64,000 nt of DNA from Thermanaeromonas sp. C210 (lineage in GTDB: Bacteria; Bacillota; DSM-521; Neomoorellales; Neomoorellaceae). Every line of letters starts with the position of its first letter. Position 1 is the stretch's first letter. The notes below the pieces were generated by a model. The model was not told the DNA's origin. It was given only the letters and a program-made list of their open reading frames with translations, and ran no database searches. The position numbers were made by a program, and so were the translations under genes. Of the stretch, positions 45,549 through 53,331 are shown one piece after another. The stretch covers positions 434,001 to 498,000 of the forward strand of contig NZ_BLWF01000003.1 of the NCBI RefSeq assembly GCF_013167955.1, given 5' to 3'.

Positions 45549-45577
45549 TTGACAATGGTTTTCAATTACTCTATAAT
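45549..45577 (+). promoter_or_regulatory. feoAB promoter with Fur-like box
   Basis: Consensus TTGACA (45549-45554), 17-base spacer, TATAAT (45572-45577). Overlapping the -35 and spacer, TGACAAT-G-GTTTTCA (45550-45564) agrees with the 7-1-7 Fur box (TGATAAT-N-ATTATCA) at 11 of 14 positions, so repression by iron-loaded Fur is likely. Confidence 0.75.
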
Positions 45578-45631
45578 AGGAACAGGTCGATGAAAATATT
45601 TCTCATTTAGGCGGCGCAAGGAGGGAAAACC

Positions 45632-45871
45632 GTGACTCTGGACCAGGCAAAAAAGGGACATCTCTATCGCGTTACCCAGCTGCCCGGCAAGGAAATACGC
45701 AGCCAGGCCATACGGTTCGGTCTCTGGGAAGGTGCGGTGGTCACCTGCAAAGAGGTTATTCCCCGCGGGCCGGTTATCGTGGGGCGCAATCACCAGGAGA
45801 TTGCCATCGGCCGGGGGCTGGCCCGGCGGATCCATATAGAGCCCGTAGTGGCATACCAGAAGGTGTCTTAA
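45632..45871 (+). CDS. feoA: FeoA ferrous iron transport accessory protein
   Basis: 79 residues, SH3-like fold: the LPGKEIRSQAIRFGLWEGAVV segment and GRNHQEIAIGRGLARRI are FeoA-typical. It is thought to regulate the FeoB pore. GTG 45632 with AAGGAGGG upstream; 18 bases before feoB. Confidence 0.9.
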   Translation: MTLDQAKKGHLYRVTQLPGKEIRSQAIRFGLWEGAVVTCKEVIPRGPVIVGRNHQEIAIGRGLARRIHIEPVVAYQKVS

Positions 45872-45889
45872 GGAAAGGAGGGAAAACTC

Positions 45890-47731
45890 GTGAGCTGCCA
45901 TAGCCTTAAGCCGCCCCTCAATTTGCCGTCTGCAGGCCGTCGGATAGTTTTAGTGGGCAATCCCAACGTGGGCAAATCCGTTTTCTTTAATGCCTTGACC
46001 GGCCTGTACGCCGATGTTTCCAACTTTCCCGGCACCACCCTTGAGATCCATCACGGCCGGGTAGGCAACGACGTGATCATCGATACCCCCGGCATTTACG
46101 GGGTTTCTTCCTTCAATGACGAAGAAAGAGTCGCCCGGGATATTATTTTCGAGGCGGACGTGGTCATTAACGTGGTGGATGCCGTCCACCTGGACCGGGA
46201 CCTGTTTCTTACCCAGCAGTTGATCGATATGGGCTTTCCAGTGGTAGTAGCCCTCAATATGGTCGATGAAGCCGCCAGGGAAGGCCTCAAGGTCGACCAT
46301 GCTAAATTATCCGAAATGTTGGGGGTACCTGTGGTTCCCACCGTGGCCACTAAAAGGCAGGGTTTAGAGGAACTGAAAAAGGCGGTGGCTCGCGCCCAAC
46401 TGGGTCGGGCCTTGCCCGGCCTGGAGGAAATGCTCCGGCCTATTTTGCCCAAAGTCCATAACAGGGCGGAAGCCTTGTTGATCCTAGAAGGCGATCCCTG
46501 GGTGGCCGCCCGCCACCGGGTAAAGCCCATGGACAAACGGGAGGAAGTGTACCTCCTGAGGCGGCAGCGGGTAGACGAGATAGTGGCGGCCGTAGTCCGG
46601 GAAGACATGTCCCGGGCCTCCTTTAAGACCCACCTGGGGCAATGGATGCTCCGTCCCCTCACGGGCGTTCCCCTGTTACTGCTCACCCTTTACCTCCTCT
46701 ATCAGTTCATCGGCGTGTTTATCGCCCAGACCGTGGTAGCCATCACGGAAGAGGAGATCATGCAGGGTTATTACGAACCCTTCATACGGGGGCTGCTCGC
46801 ACCCATCCTGGGAGACAGTGCCCTGGGTACCATCTTAATAGGGGAGTTCGGCCTTCTCACCATGACGGTCACCTACATCCTGGGCCTTCTGCTCCCCCTG
46901 GTAGTGGGTTTCTACCTATGCCTTTCCCTTCTGGAGGATTCGGGCTATCTGCCCCGCATTGCCGTCCTGGTCGATCGCGTACTGATGCACCTGGGCATGA
47001 ACGGCCGGGGGATCATTCCCCTTATCCTGGGAGCGGGCTGCGTAACCGCGGCTACCATTACCACCCGCCTCCTGGGGAATCCCCGGGAAAAACTAATCGC
47101 CACCTTTCTTCTGGCTCTAACCATACCCTGTTCGGCCCAGTTGGCGGTAATTACCAGTATGCTGGTCCCCCTGGGGTCCAAATACGTCCTGGCCTATGTG
47201 CTCGTCCTTTTTAGCGTGCTGGGGGTTGCCGGTACCGTCCTTAACCGCGTCCTGCCGGGGCAGCCCAGCGATCTCTTCATCGACCTTCCCCCGCTGCGCT
47301 GGCCGCAGCCGGAAAACGTCTTGAAAAAGACCTATACCAAGACTTACGTGTTTCTCCGGGAGGCTACTCCCCTCTTTGCCGCCGGCGCCCTTCTCATAGG
47401 GATACTTCAGGTGAGCGGGCTCTTATCTCTCATCCAGACTTTCCTCGCTCCCCTGACGGTGAACTGGCTGCAGCTGCCCCGGGAAGCGGCCACGGCCTTT
47501 ATAATGGGATTTATCCGCCGCGACTTCGGCGCCGCAGGCCTTTACTCTTTGCCCCTTACACCCCCGCAGACGCTGGTGGCCCTGGTGACCATCACCCTCT
47601 TTGTTCCCTGTATTGCCTCGGCCCTGGTCATCTTAAAGGAGAGGGGCCTGCGCCAGGCCGTCACCATCTGGAGCAGTGTTCTGGTCCTGGCCTTCCTCCT
47701 GGGAGGTATAATATCCCATATCCTCATATAG
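45890..47731 (+). CDS. feoB: FeoB ferrous iron transporter
   Basis: 613 residues. G domain motifs: G1 GNPNVGKSVFFNALTG, G3 DTPGIYG, G4 as LNMVDE (NMVD for NKxD), then a helical spacer and a membrane domain with two Gate motifs; the first has GAGCVTAATITTR and the second IPCSAQ. The gate cysteine and the ring of small residues agree with FeoB. GTG 45890 with AAAGGAGGG. It takes up Fe(II) for an organism that needs much iron for FeS enzymes. Confidence 0.95.
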   Translation: MSCHSLKPPLNLPSAGRRIVLVGNPNVGKSVFFNALTGLYADVSNFPGTTLEIHHGRVGNDVIIDTPGIYGVSSFNDEERVARDIIFEADVVINVVDAVHLDRDLFLTQQLIDMGFPVVVALNMVDEAAREGLKVDHAKLSEMLGVPVVPTVATKRQGLEELKKAVARAQLGRALPGLEEMLRPILPKVHNRAEALLILEGDPWVAARHRVKPMDKREEVYLLRRQRVDEIVAAVVREDMSRASFKTHLGQWMLRPLTGVPLLLLTLYLLYQFIGVFIAQTVVAITEEEIMQGYYEPFIRGLLAPILGDSALGTILIGEFGLLTMTVTYILGLLLPLVVGFYLCLSLLEDSGYLPRIAVLVDRVLMHLGMNGRGIIPLILGAGCVTAATITTRLLGNPREKLIATFLLALTIPCSAQLAVITSMLVPLGSKYVLAYVLVLFSVLGVAGTVLNRVLPGQPSDLFIDLPPLRWPQPENVLKKTYTKTYVFLREATPLFAAGALLIGILQVSGLLSLIQTFLAPLTVNWLQLPREAATAFIMGFIRRDFGAAGLYSLPLTPPQTLVALVTITLFVPCIASALVILKERGLRQAVTIWSSVLVLAFLLGGIISHILI

Positions 47732-47744
47732 GAGGCGAGGGTAA

Positions 47745-47894
47745 ATGTCCGTCTGTTATATCAAGTGCCCCCGCTGCGGATACCCCGTGGCCACGCCGGG
47801 GCTCGGGCGGTGCCCCCGCTGCCGCAGCACCCTTTACCCTACATGCGGCGGGAACTGCGGGGAATGCCTTAAGTCTAAGTTAAAGAAACCCTAA
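47745..47894 (+). CDS. Small cysteine-rich zinc-ribbon protein downstream of feoB
   Basis: 49 residues with nine cysteines: YIKCPRCGYPV, GRCPRCRSTL, TCGGNCGECLK. ATG 47745 has GGAGGCGAGGG 4-5 bases upstream and the gene follows feoB by 13 bases, so it is the third gene of the operon. It takes the position of feoC in other bacteria and is comparable in being small and Cys-rich, but there is no helix-turn-helix. Metal binding is likely; function unknown. Confidence 0.75.
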   Translation: MSVCYIKCPRCGYPVATPGLGRCPRCRSTLYPTCGGNCGECLKSKLKKP

Positions 47895-47951
47895 CCTATC
47901 CAGTACAGATTAAATATTGGTAATTTTGTTAGAGAATTTAACTCCTCCCCC

Positions 47952-47980
47952 TTGCCTTGCAGCCCGAATGGTAATATAAT
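47952..47980 (+). promoter_or_regulatory. Promoter of pduL-like gene
   Basis: TTGCCT (47952-47957), 17-base spacer, TATAAT (47975-47980), about 80 bases before the start codon. Confidence 0.65.
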
Positions 47981-48058
47981 GGGGGTGAACGGTAGAAAAT
48001 GAGAGCCGAATGGTTGATTTAAAATGACGAACGGCAGACAAGGGGGAGGAGGCCCTGA

Positions 48059-48691
48059 ATGGATAAAACCCTGTTAGAAGTGCCCGTAGGCGTTTCCGGC
48101 CGCCACGTGCATCTTACACCAGAACATTTCCGCATCCTCTTCGGACCCGAGGCAACCGTGACTAAAATTAAGGATCTGGTCCAGCCGGGAGAATTTGCCG
48201 CCCGCGAAACCGTAACCGTAGTGGGGCCCAAGGGTGTCCTGGAGAACGTGCGCATCATCGGCCCCCTCCGCCCGTACTCCCAAGTAGAGGTGTCTCGCAC
48301 CGACTGTTTCAGGCTGGGAGTCAATCCCCCGGTTAGGGATTCGGGCCATCTGGAGGACAGCCCGGGGTGCGTCCTGGTAGGGCCGGCTGGAGTGGTCACC
48401 CTCGAACGGGGAGTTATCATAGCCCTGCGCCACATCCATATGCCCCCCGAGGAAGCCAAGAGGTGCGGCCTGAAGGACAAGGACACCGTGGACGTTGTCG
48501 TAGAAGGGGAGAGGGGCCTGATCTTTAAAAACGTGCTGGTGCGAGTCCACCCCAATTTCCGGCTGGAATTCCATATAGATACCGACGAAGCCAATGCCTG
48601 TCTCTTGGCCAACGGCAACAAGGTAAAAGCAGTGATGCCGGACGTGGCCAGGAGAACCGCCCGGGCCGTAGCCCTGGAGCTTACCGGATGA
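48059..48691 (+). CDS. pduL: PduL-type phosphate acyltransferase (phosphotransacetylase)
   Basis: 210 residues. The zinc-binding His pairs are visible in VGVSGRHVHLTPEHF and IALRHIHMPPEEA, with a later HIDTDEANA segment. PduL enzymes convert acyl-CoA to acyl phosphate; in Moorella-type acetogens, which lack Pta, they serve as the phosphotransacetylase for ATP from acetyl-CoA. There are no microcompartment genes around, and the N-terminus has no long targeting helix, so a free catabolic form is likely. ATG 48059 follows GGGGGAGGAGG. It stands alone between a promoter and a terminator. Confidence 0.93.
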   Translation: MDKTLLEVPVGVSGRHVHLTPEHFRILFGPEATVTKIKDLVQPGEFAARETVTVVGPKGVLENVRIIGPLRPYSQVEVSRTDCFRLGVNPPVRDSGHLEDSPGCVLVGPAGVVTLERGVIIALRHIHMPPEEAKRCGLKDKDTVDVVVEGERGLIFKNVLVRVHPNFRLEFHIDTDEANACLLANGNKVKAVMPDVARRTARAVALELTG

Positions 48692-48728
48692 CGCGGTCTG
48701 TCGGCAAGTAGGAATACCCCCTTATAGG

Positions 48729-48750
48729 ACTCCCGGAAGGGAGTTTTTTT
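48729..48750 (+). terminator. Terminator of pduL
   Basis: ACTCCC, loop GGAA, GGGAGT, followed by seven T. Confidence 0.88.
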
Positions 48751-48835
48751 CTTGTGGCGGCGGCAAGAGGAACTTTACTGGTTTTGAGCGAATGTATATT
48801 TAATGAAACCTCTAGATATAGAGGAGGGCAAAACC

Positions 48836-49033
48836 GTGAAGATACCCGTCTGCGACCGCTGTAAAGCCCAGAAGGTAGAGGGCGTTATATGCCGTCACTG
48901 CGATACGGCCTATTGCTATGACTGCCTGGACGTAAATCCAGGCGACATGCGCATCTGTCCTGTTTGCGGCCAGTTCCTATGCGACGAATGCTATGAAGGC
49001 CTTGTGCAGTGCGACTTAAAAAAGAAGTCCTGA
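48836..49033 (+). CDS. Small double zinc-binding protein
   Basis: 65 residues with ten cysteines and one histidine: VCDRCKAQKVEGVICRHC, YCYDCLDVN, ICPVCGQFLCDECYEG. The spacing resembles B-box/RING-like treble clefs. I start at GTG 48836, 7 bases after GAGGAGGG, rather than ATG 48803. A small hairpin (CCTCTA/TAGAGG, 48809-48824) overlaps that ribosome site. The gene has its own terminator. Function unknown. Confidence 0.7.
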   Translation: MKIPVCDRCKAQKVEGVICRHCDTAYCYDCLDVNPGDMRICPVCGQFLCDECYEGLVQCDLKKKS

Positions 49034-49035
49034 AG

Positions 49036-49057
49036 GCCCGCCAACGGCGGGCTTTTT
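49036..49057 (+). terminator. Terminator after the zinc-binding gene
   Basis: GCCCGCC, loop AAC, GGCGGGC, TTTTT. Confidence 0.88.
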
Positions 49058-49095
49058 GGGACGCTCATGTTTTCATATAGCGAAATAACCTTTCA

Positions 49096-49332
49096 TTGAC
49101 ACCGGTTTGACGATTTTTTTAGAATAATTGCGGGGGTTAAGGCAGGGTTCTCCTGCAAGGAGAACCCAAAATTCTTAAGAGGGGGAACAGAAGGATGCGC
49201 AAATCTACATAAAATGCCGGGAACGACCTTTCCGCTGAAGGATAGTCCATGCTTTCAGACGGTGCCAGTGACCACCAGGAGCAAAAAGGTATTTAAGACA
49301 CGCAAGATCAAACTACTGCGGGAGGAGATCTT
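49096..49332 (+). promoter_or_regulatory. Promoter and long leader of glutamate dehydrogenase
   Basis: TTGACA (49096-49101), 18 bases, TAGAAT (49120-49125). The leader is about 200 bases and begins with a perfect 10-bp hairpin (GGGTTCTCCT GCA AGGAGAACCC, 49145-49167). No known riboswitch class was recognised, and there is no clear terminator before the gene. Confidence 0.55.
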
Positions 49333-50589
49333 ATGGCATTAGAGGAAACCTCACCTAATCCTCTTCGGGCTGCTCAACAGGAAATACGTAAAGCAGTGCA
49401 GGCCTTGAACCTCGATCCTATCGTCGCCGACCTTTTGAGTGAGCCCCAGAGATTTGTGGAGGTTTCTTTTCCCGTGAAAATGGATGACGGGAGCACCAGG
49501 GTTTTTAAAGGTTATCGCTCGCAGCATAACAACGCCCTGGGGCCCTTCAAAGGTGGCATCAGGTTTCATCCTGAAGTGAATGCCGATGAAGTAAAGGCCC
49601 TGTCTATCTGGATGAGCTTAAAATGTGCTGTTCTCGGCCTCCCCCTGGGTGGGGGCAAAGGGGGCGTGAAATGCAATCCCAAAGAGCTGTCCCGCCGGGA
49701 GCTCGAGGAACTGAGCCGTGCCTATGTACGAAGCATAGCCCAGGTAATCGGGCCGGAGAAGGACGTTCCGGCCCCGGATGTCTACACCAACCCCCAGGTG
49801 ATGGCCTGGATGGCCGATGAGTTCAGTAGCCTCAACGGCTACAACACCTTCGGGGTAATTACCGGGAAGCCCCTGGAAATCGGGGGCTCGGCCGGACGCA
49901 GCGAGGCCACCGGCCGCGGTTGTGTTTTTGCCATTCGTGAGGCCTGCGCCCGGTTAAGTATTCCCCTGCAGAATGCTACCGTCGCCGTCCAGGGCTTCGG
50001 TAACGCCGGTTCCGTGGTAGCCAGGCTCCTCCACGAAATGGGGGCCAGAATTATCGCCGTGACCGACTCTACCGGCGGTGCCTACCGTTCCGAAGGCATA
50101 GATCCCATAAGTTTGCTGGAATTTAAGCAACAAACCGGCAGCGTCAAGGGAGCGCCGGGAACGACCCCTTTGAGCAACGAACAATTGTTTGCCCTAGAAT
50201 GTGACATAATTATCCCGGCCGCCCTGGAAAACGCAATTACGGCCGCCGTAGCCGAGGACATAAGAGCCCGGATAATTGCCGAAGCCGCCAACGGCCCGAC
50301 GACCCCGGAAGCCGATAAAATACTGGAGGACAAGGGCGTCCTTGTAATACCGGACATCCTGGCCAATGCCGGCGGGGTAACGGTATCTTACTTCGAATGG
50401 GTACAAAACTTGACTAATTACTACTGGACGGAAGAAGAGGTAAACCGCCGCCTTGAAGAAATGATGGTCCGCGCCTTCCAAGACGTTTACCAGATGCATT
50501 TGGACAAGAAAGTCTCCATGCGGGATGCGGCCTATATGGTGGCGGTAAACAGGATTGCCGGGGCCATGAAAGTACGTGGATGGGTGTAG
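49333..50589 (+). CDS. gdhA: NAD(P)-glutamate dehydrogenase
   Basis: 418 residues, hexameric GDH type. Glutamate-binding PLGGGKGGVKCNP with the catalytic lysine, YRSQHNNALGPFKGG, and the dinucleotide fold VQGFGNAGSVVARLLHEMGA are present. It interconverts glutamate with 2-oxoglutarate and ammonia and could support the alaT reaction. Cofactor preference cannot be read safely. ATG 49333 follows GGGAGGAG. An IclR-type regulator gene follows in the same direction. Confidence 0.95.
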   Translation: MALEETSPNPLRAAQQEIRKAVQALNLDPIVADLLSEPQRFVEVSFPVKMDDGSTRVFKGYRSQHNNALGPFKGGIRFHPEVNADEVKALSIWMSLKCAVLGLPLGGGKGGVKCNPKELSRRELEELSRAYVRSIAQVIGPEKDVPAPDVYTNPQVMAWMADEFSSLNGYNTFGVITGKPLEIGGSAGRSEATGRGCVFAIREACARLSIPLQNATVAVQGFGNAGSVVARLLHEMGARIIAVTDSTGGAYRSEGIDPISLLEFKQQTGSVKGAPGTTPLSNEQLFALECDIIIPAALENAITAAVAEDIRARIIAEAANGPTTPEADKILEDKGVLVIPDILANAGGVTVSYFEWVQNLTNYYWTEEEVNRRLEEMMVRAFQDVYQMHLDKKVSMRDAAYMVAVNRIAGAMKVRGWV

Positions 50590-50695
50590 TGAGGCGAGGC
50601 CAGGATAACGCCGGCCCACCGGGCGGCCGTCGGTGCGGTCAAGACCCGACGGCCGCCGAAGGCCGCCTCAAATATCGTAAAGGAGAGAAAAGAGG

Positions 50696-51508
50696 GTGCC
50701 GCAGGAGCAGAAGGGACGGGAAGGGAAGAATTCTAAAGTCCAGGGCGTTCAGGCCGTGGACCGGGCCTTGTCCATCCTGGAGGCCTTGGCCCGCGCCGAG
50801 GGCCCGGTCATGCTCTCGGCTTTAAGCTCCGAGATGGGGCTGCATATCAGCACCGTGCACCGGCTCCTTAATACCCTGGCCCGCAGGGGGTTTGTGGAAC
50901 AGGAACCCTACCAGGGCAGGTACCGCCTGGGCCTTAAGGTCTTTGAAATCGGAAATCGAGCCCTGTATTCCCTGGACATACGCGCCGTGGCCCGTCCTTA
51001 CCTGCGGGAGCTGGTGGAGGAATTCAACGAAACGGCCAACCTGGCCGTGCTGGACGGTTTTGAAGTGGTGTATATCGATCAAGTAGAATCCAGAAACATC
51101 ATTAAAATGCTGGCCCGCCCGGGCACCCGCACGCCTGCCTACTGCACAGGCACAGGCAAGGCACTGCTGGCATTCCTCAGTCCTTTCCAATGGGAAAGAT
51201 TTCTGGCCACTACCCCTTTAAGGGCCTTCACCCGGGCCACCATTACCGATCCTGAAGAGCTGGAGCAGGAGCTGGAAAAAATCAGAGAACAGGGTTTCGC
51301 CGTAGACAAGGGCGAGCTCGAGGAAGGAGTGCGATGTGTCGCCGCCCCCATCAAAAACCACGAACAAAGGGTAGTGGCTGCCCTGAGCGTTTCCGGCCCC
51401 AGCAGCCGTATAACAGATGAGCTGTTACACGGTAAACTGGCGGAAAGGGTTAAAACCGCCGCGGTTAATATTTCCCAGATCCTGGGGTCCGGCGAGGCCC
51501 GGCTGTAA
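50696..51508 (+). CDS. IclR-family transcriptional regulator
   Basis: 270 residues. An N-terminal winged helix (VDRALSILEALA, EMGLHISTVHRLLNTLARRGFVEQ) is followed by the IclR effector domain (FNETANLAVLDGFEVVYIDQV, PAYCTGTGKALLAF, VAAPIKNHEQRVVAALSVSGP). Neither ligand nor target is known; gdhA upstream and the activator gene downstream are candidates. GTG 50696 follows AAAGGAGAG. A terminator closes the unit. Confidence 0.9.
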   Translation: MPQEQKGREGKNSKVQGVQAVDRALSILEALARAEGPVMLSALSSEMGLHISTVHRLLNTLARRGFVEQEPYQGRYRLGLKVFEIGNRALYSLDIRAVARPYLRELVEEFNETANLAVLDGFEVVYIDQVESRNIIKMLARPGTRTPAYCTGTGKALLAFLSPFQWERFLATTPLRAFTRATITDPEELEQELEKIREQGFAVDKGELEEGVRCVAAPIKNHEQRVVAALSVSGPSSRITDELLHGKLAERVKTAAVNISQILGSGEARL

Positions 51509-51519
51509 CGGCCGGGCCT
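51495..51519 (+). terminator. Terminator of the IclR gene
   Basis: AGGCCCGGC, loop, GCCGGGCCT (9 bp, perfect) followed by TTTATATT; it overlaps the stop codon region. Confidence 0.8.
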
Positions 51520-51571
51520 TTTATATTATAATAAGTGGCGGCAGGGACTCTGGAGGTCTTGAGGCGGTGAT

Positions 51572-53287
51572 GTGCCTTTGGTGTCGGGTCGGGTAGACTT
51601 ACTGGCCGAGGTCCTGGCCTCCTTGCGCCACGGTTTTATAATGGTAGACGGCGCGGGCCGGGTTACCCGGATAAATCCCCAAGCTTTATCCTTCCTGGGT
51701 CTTCCGGAACAGGAGGTGAGGGGAAGAAGGTTAACGGAAATATTCCCCTCCACGCGCCTGGCCGAGGTTTTCACCACCGGACGCCCCCTGGTGGGTACCA
51801 CCTACCGCGGATTAAACCATACCCTGCGCATCAGCTATTTTCCCCTGGGGGTGAGTGACGGGGGAGCCGTCGTCGTTTTAGAACCGGTTGGTTCACCTTC
51901 ACCCTATGAAGAGGAACTGCCGTCCCGGCAAAACCTTATCGACCTCTATGAGGCCCTTCTGGCCGAACTGCCCCTGTGCCTGGTAGTAGTGGACAAGGAG
52001 GCCCGGGTGGTCTACTGCAACGATAACTACCGGGCCCTCCTGAAGTTGGATGACCGGCGGGTCGAGAACCGCCCGGTAAGGGAGATCATCCCCTTTACGC
52101 GGTTGCCCGAAGTCCTCTCTACGGGTCGGCCCTACCTCGATCCCGGCCTGGAGTTCGAGGGTCAAAAGCTCCTCGTGGCCGAGGTTCCCCTGAAAAAAAG
52201 CGGCGAAATCCTGGGGGGCGTGGGCCGGGTCGTATCCCAGGACACCGTAGCTTTAGAAAGTATAAGGGACTTTCGCCGCCGCTTTGAGATCCTGGAAAAT
52301 AAACTCCTTTTATACAAGCACGAGCTGGAGACGCTGCAACAGAACCGGTCACCCTTTGCCGAGATCATCGGTGTCAGCCCGGAGATGCAGCGTCTAAAAA
52401 GCCAGGCCGCCCGCATAGCCCGTGGGGAGGCCAACGTCTTGCTCCTGGGTGAGAGCGGCACCGGTAAAGAGCTCTTTGCGCGGGCCATTCACCTGGCGAG
52501 CCCCCGGGGTCGGGAACCCCTGGTCAAGATCAACTGTGCGGCCATTCCGGAAAACCTGCTGGAGGCCGAGCTTTTCGGATATGAGGAGGGAGCCTTCACC
52601 GGGGCCGTCCGGGGAGGTAAACCCGGTAAGTTCGAGCTGGCGGATGGAGGTACCATCTTCCTGGATGAGATCGGCGACCTCCCCCTGACTATGCAGCCCA
52701 AGCTGCTGCGCGTGCTCCAGGAACGCGCCTTTGAGCGGGTGGGCGGCAGGAAGACCATCAGGGTAAGCGTCCGGGTAATTGCCGCCACCAATAAGGACCT
52801 GCAGGCCCAGGTCAAAGAGGGCAAATTCCGCCTGGACCTCTATTACCGCCTGGCAGTCATAACCCTTCACATCCCGCCCCTGCGGGAGCGACCCGCCGAT
52901 ATCGAGCCTCTATGCGAAATGCTTATAGAGAGGTTTAACCGCCGCTACGGGCTAGCGGTCCGTTCCTTAAGCCCGGAGGTAAAGGAGTTCTTTAAAAAGT
53001 ACTCCTGGCCGGGGAACGTGCGGGAACTGGAGAACGTCCTGGAATACGCCTTTAACTTCCTGGAGCCGGAGGAAGAAGTCATTCGGCTGCACCACCTACC
53101 CCCCGGCTTCGGAGGGGAAGGCGGTCCCCACGGCCTGCAGCTTAAGGAAGCGGTGGCCCGGGCCGAGCAGGCGGCCATTAAGAAGGCCCTGCGGGCAGCA
53201 GGGGGCAATAAGCAGGAAGCGGCACGCCTGCTGGGCATACACCCTTCCGGCCTATACCAGAAACTAAAAAAATATAACCTGGAATGA
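51572..53287 (+). CDS. Sigma-54-dependent activator with two PAS domains
   Basis: 571 residues: PAS 1 (about 5-105), PAS 2 (about 125-230), then the AAA+ domain with Walker A GESGTGKELFARAIH, the sigma-54 contact loop GAFTGA intact, DEIGDLPL, and a Fis-type helix-turn-helix at the end (GGNKQEAARLLGIHPSGLYQKL). It activates RNA polymerase carrying sigma-54 in response to a PAS-sensed cue, perhaps redox or a small ligand. Directly downstream lie two molybdoenzyme units, and the second has a -24/-12 type promoter (55624-55637), so these are its likely targets. GTG 51572 is used. Confidence 0.92.
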   Translation: MPLVSGRVDLLAEVLASLRHGFIMVDGAGRVTRINPQALSFLGLPEQEVRGRRLTEIFPSTRLAEVFTTGRPLVGTTYRGLNHTLRISYFPLGVSDGGAVVVLEPVGSPSPYEEELPSRQNLIDLYEALLAELPLCLVVVDKEARVVYCNDNYRALLKLDDRRVENRPVREIIPFTRLPEVLSTGRPYLDPGLEFEGQKLLVAEVPLKKSGEILGGVGRVVSQDTVALESIRDFRRRFEILENKLLLYKHELETLQQNRSPFAEIIGVSPEMQRLKSQAARIARGEANVLLLGESGTGKELFARAIHLASPRGREPLVKINCAAIPENLLEAELFGYEEGAFTGAVRGGKPGKFELADGGTIFLDEIGDLPLTMQPKLLRVLQERAFERVGGRKTIRVSVRVIAATNKDLQAQVKEGKFRLDLYYRLAVITLHIPPLRERPADIEPLCEMLIERFNRRYGLAVRSLSPEVKEFFKKYSWPGNVRELENVLEYAFNFLEPEEEVIRLHHLPPGFGGEGGPHGLQLKEAVARAEQAAIKKALRAAGGNKQEAARLLGIHPSGLYQKLKKYNLE

Positions 53288-53331
53288 TAAACTCCCCTTA
53301 CCATTCCAGCAGAGCAAAGGGAAGAGAAACC

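Noticed and set aside
49230-49300. GGATAGTCCATGCTTTCAGAC resembles the GAGGAAAGTCCATGCTC block of RNase P RNA.
   Set aside because: The other conserved regions (P4 partner, L15, 3' half) are missing, and the whole leader is too short.
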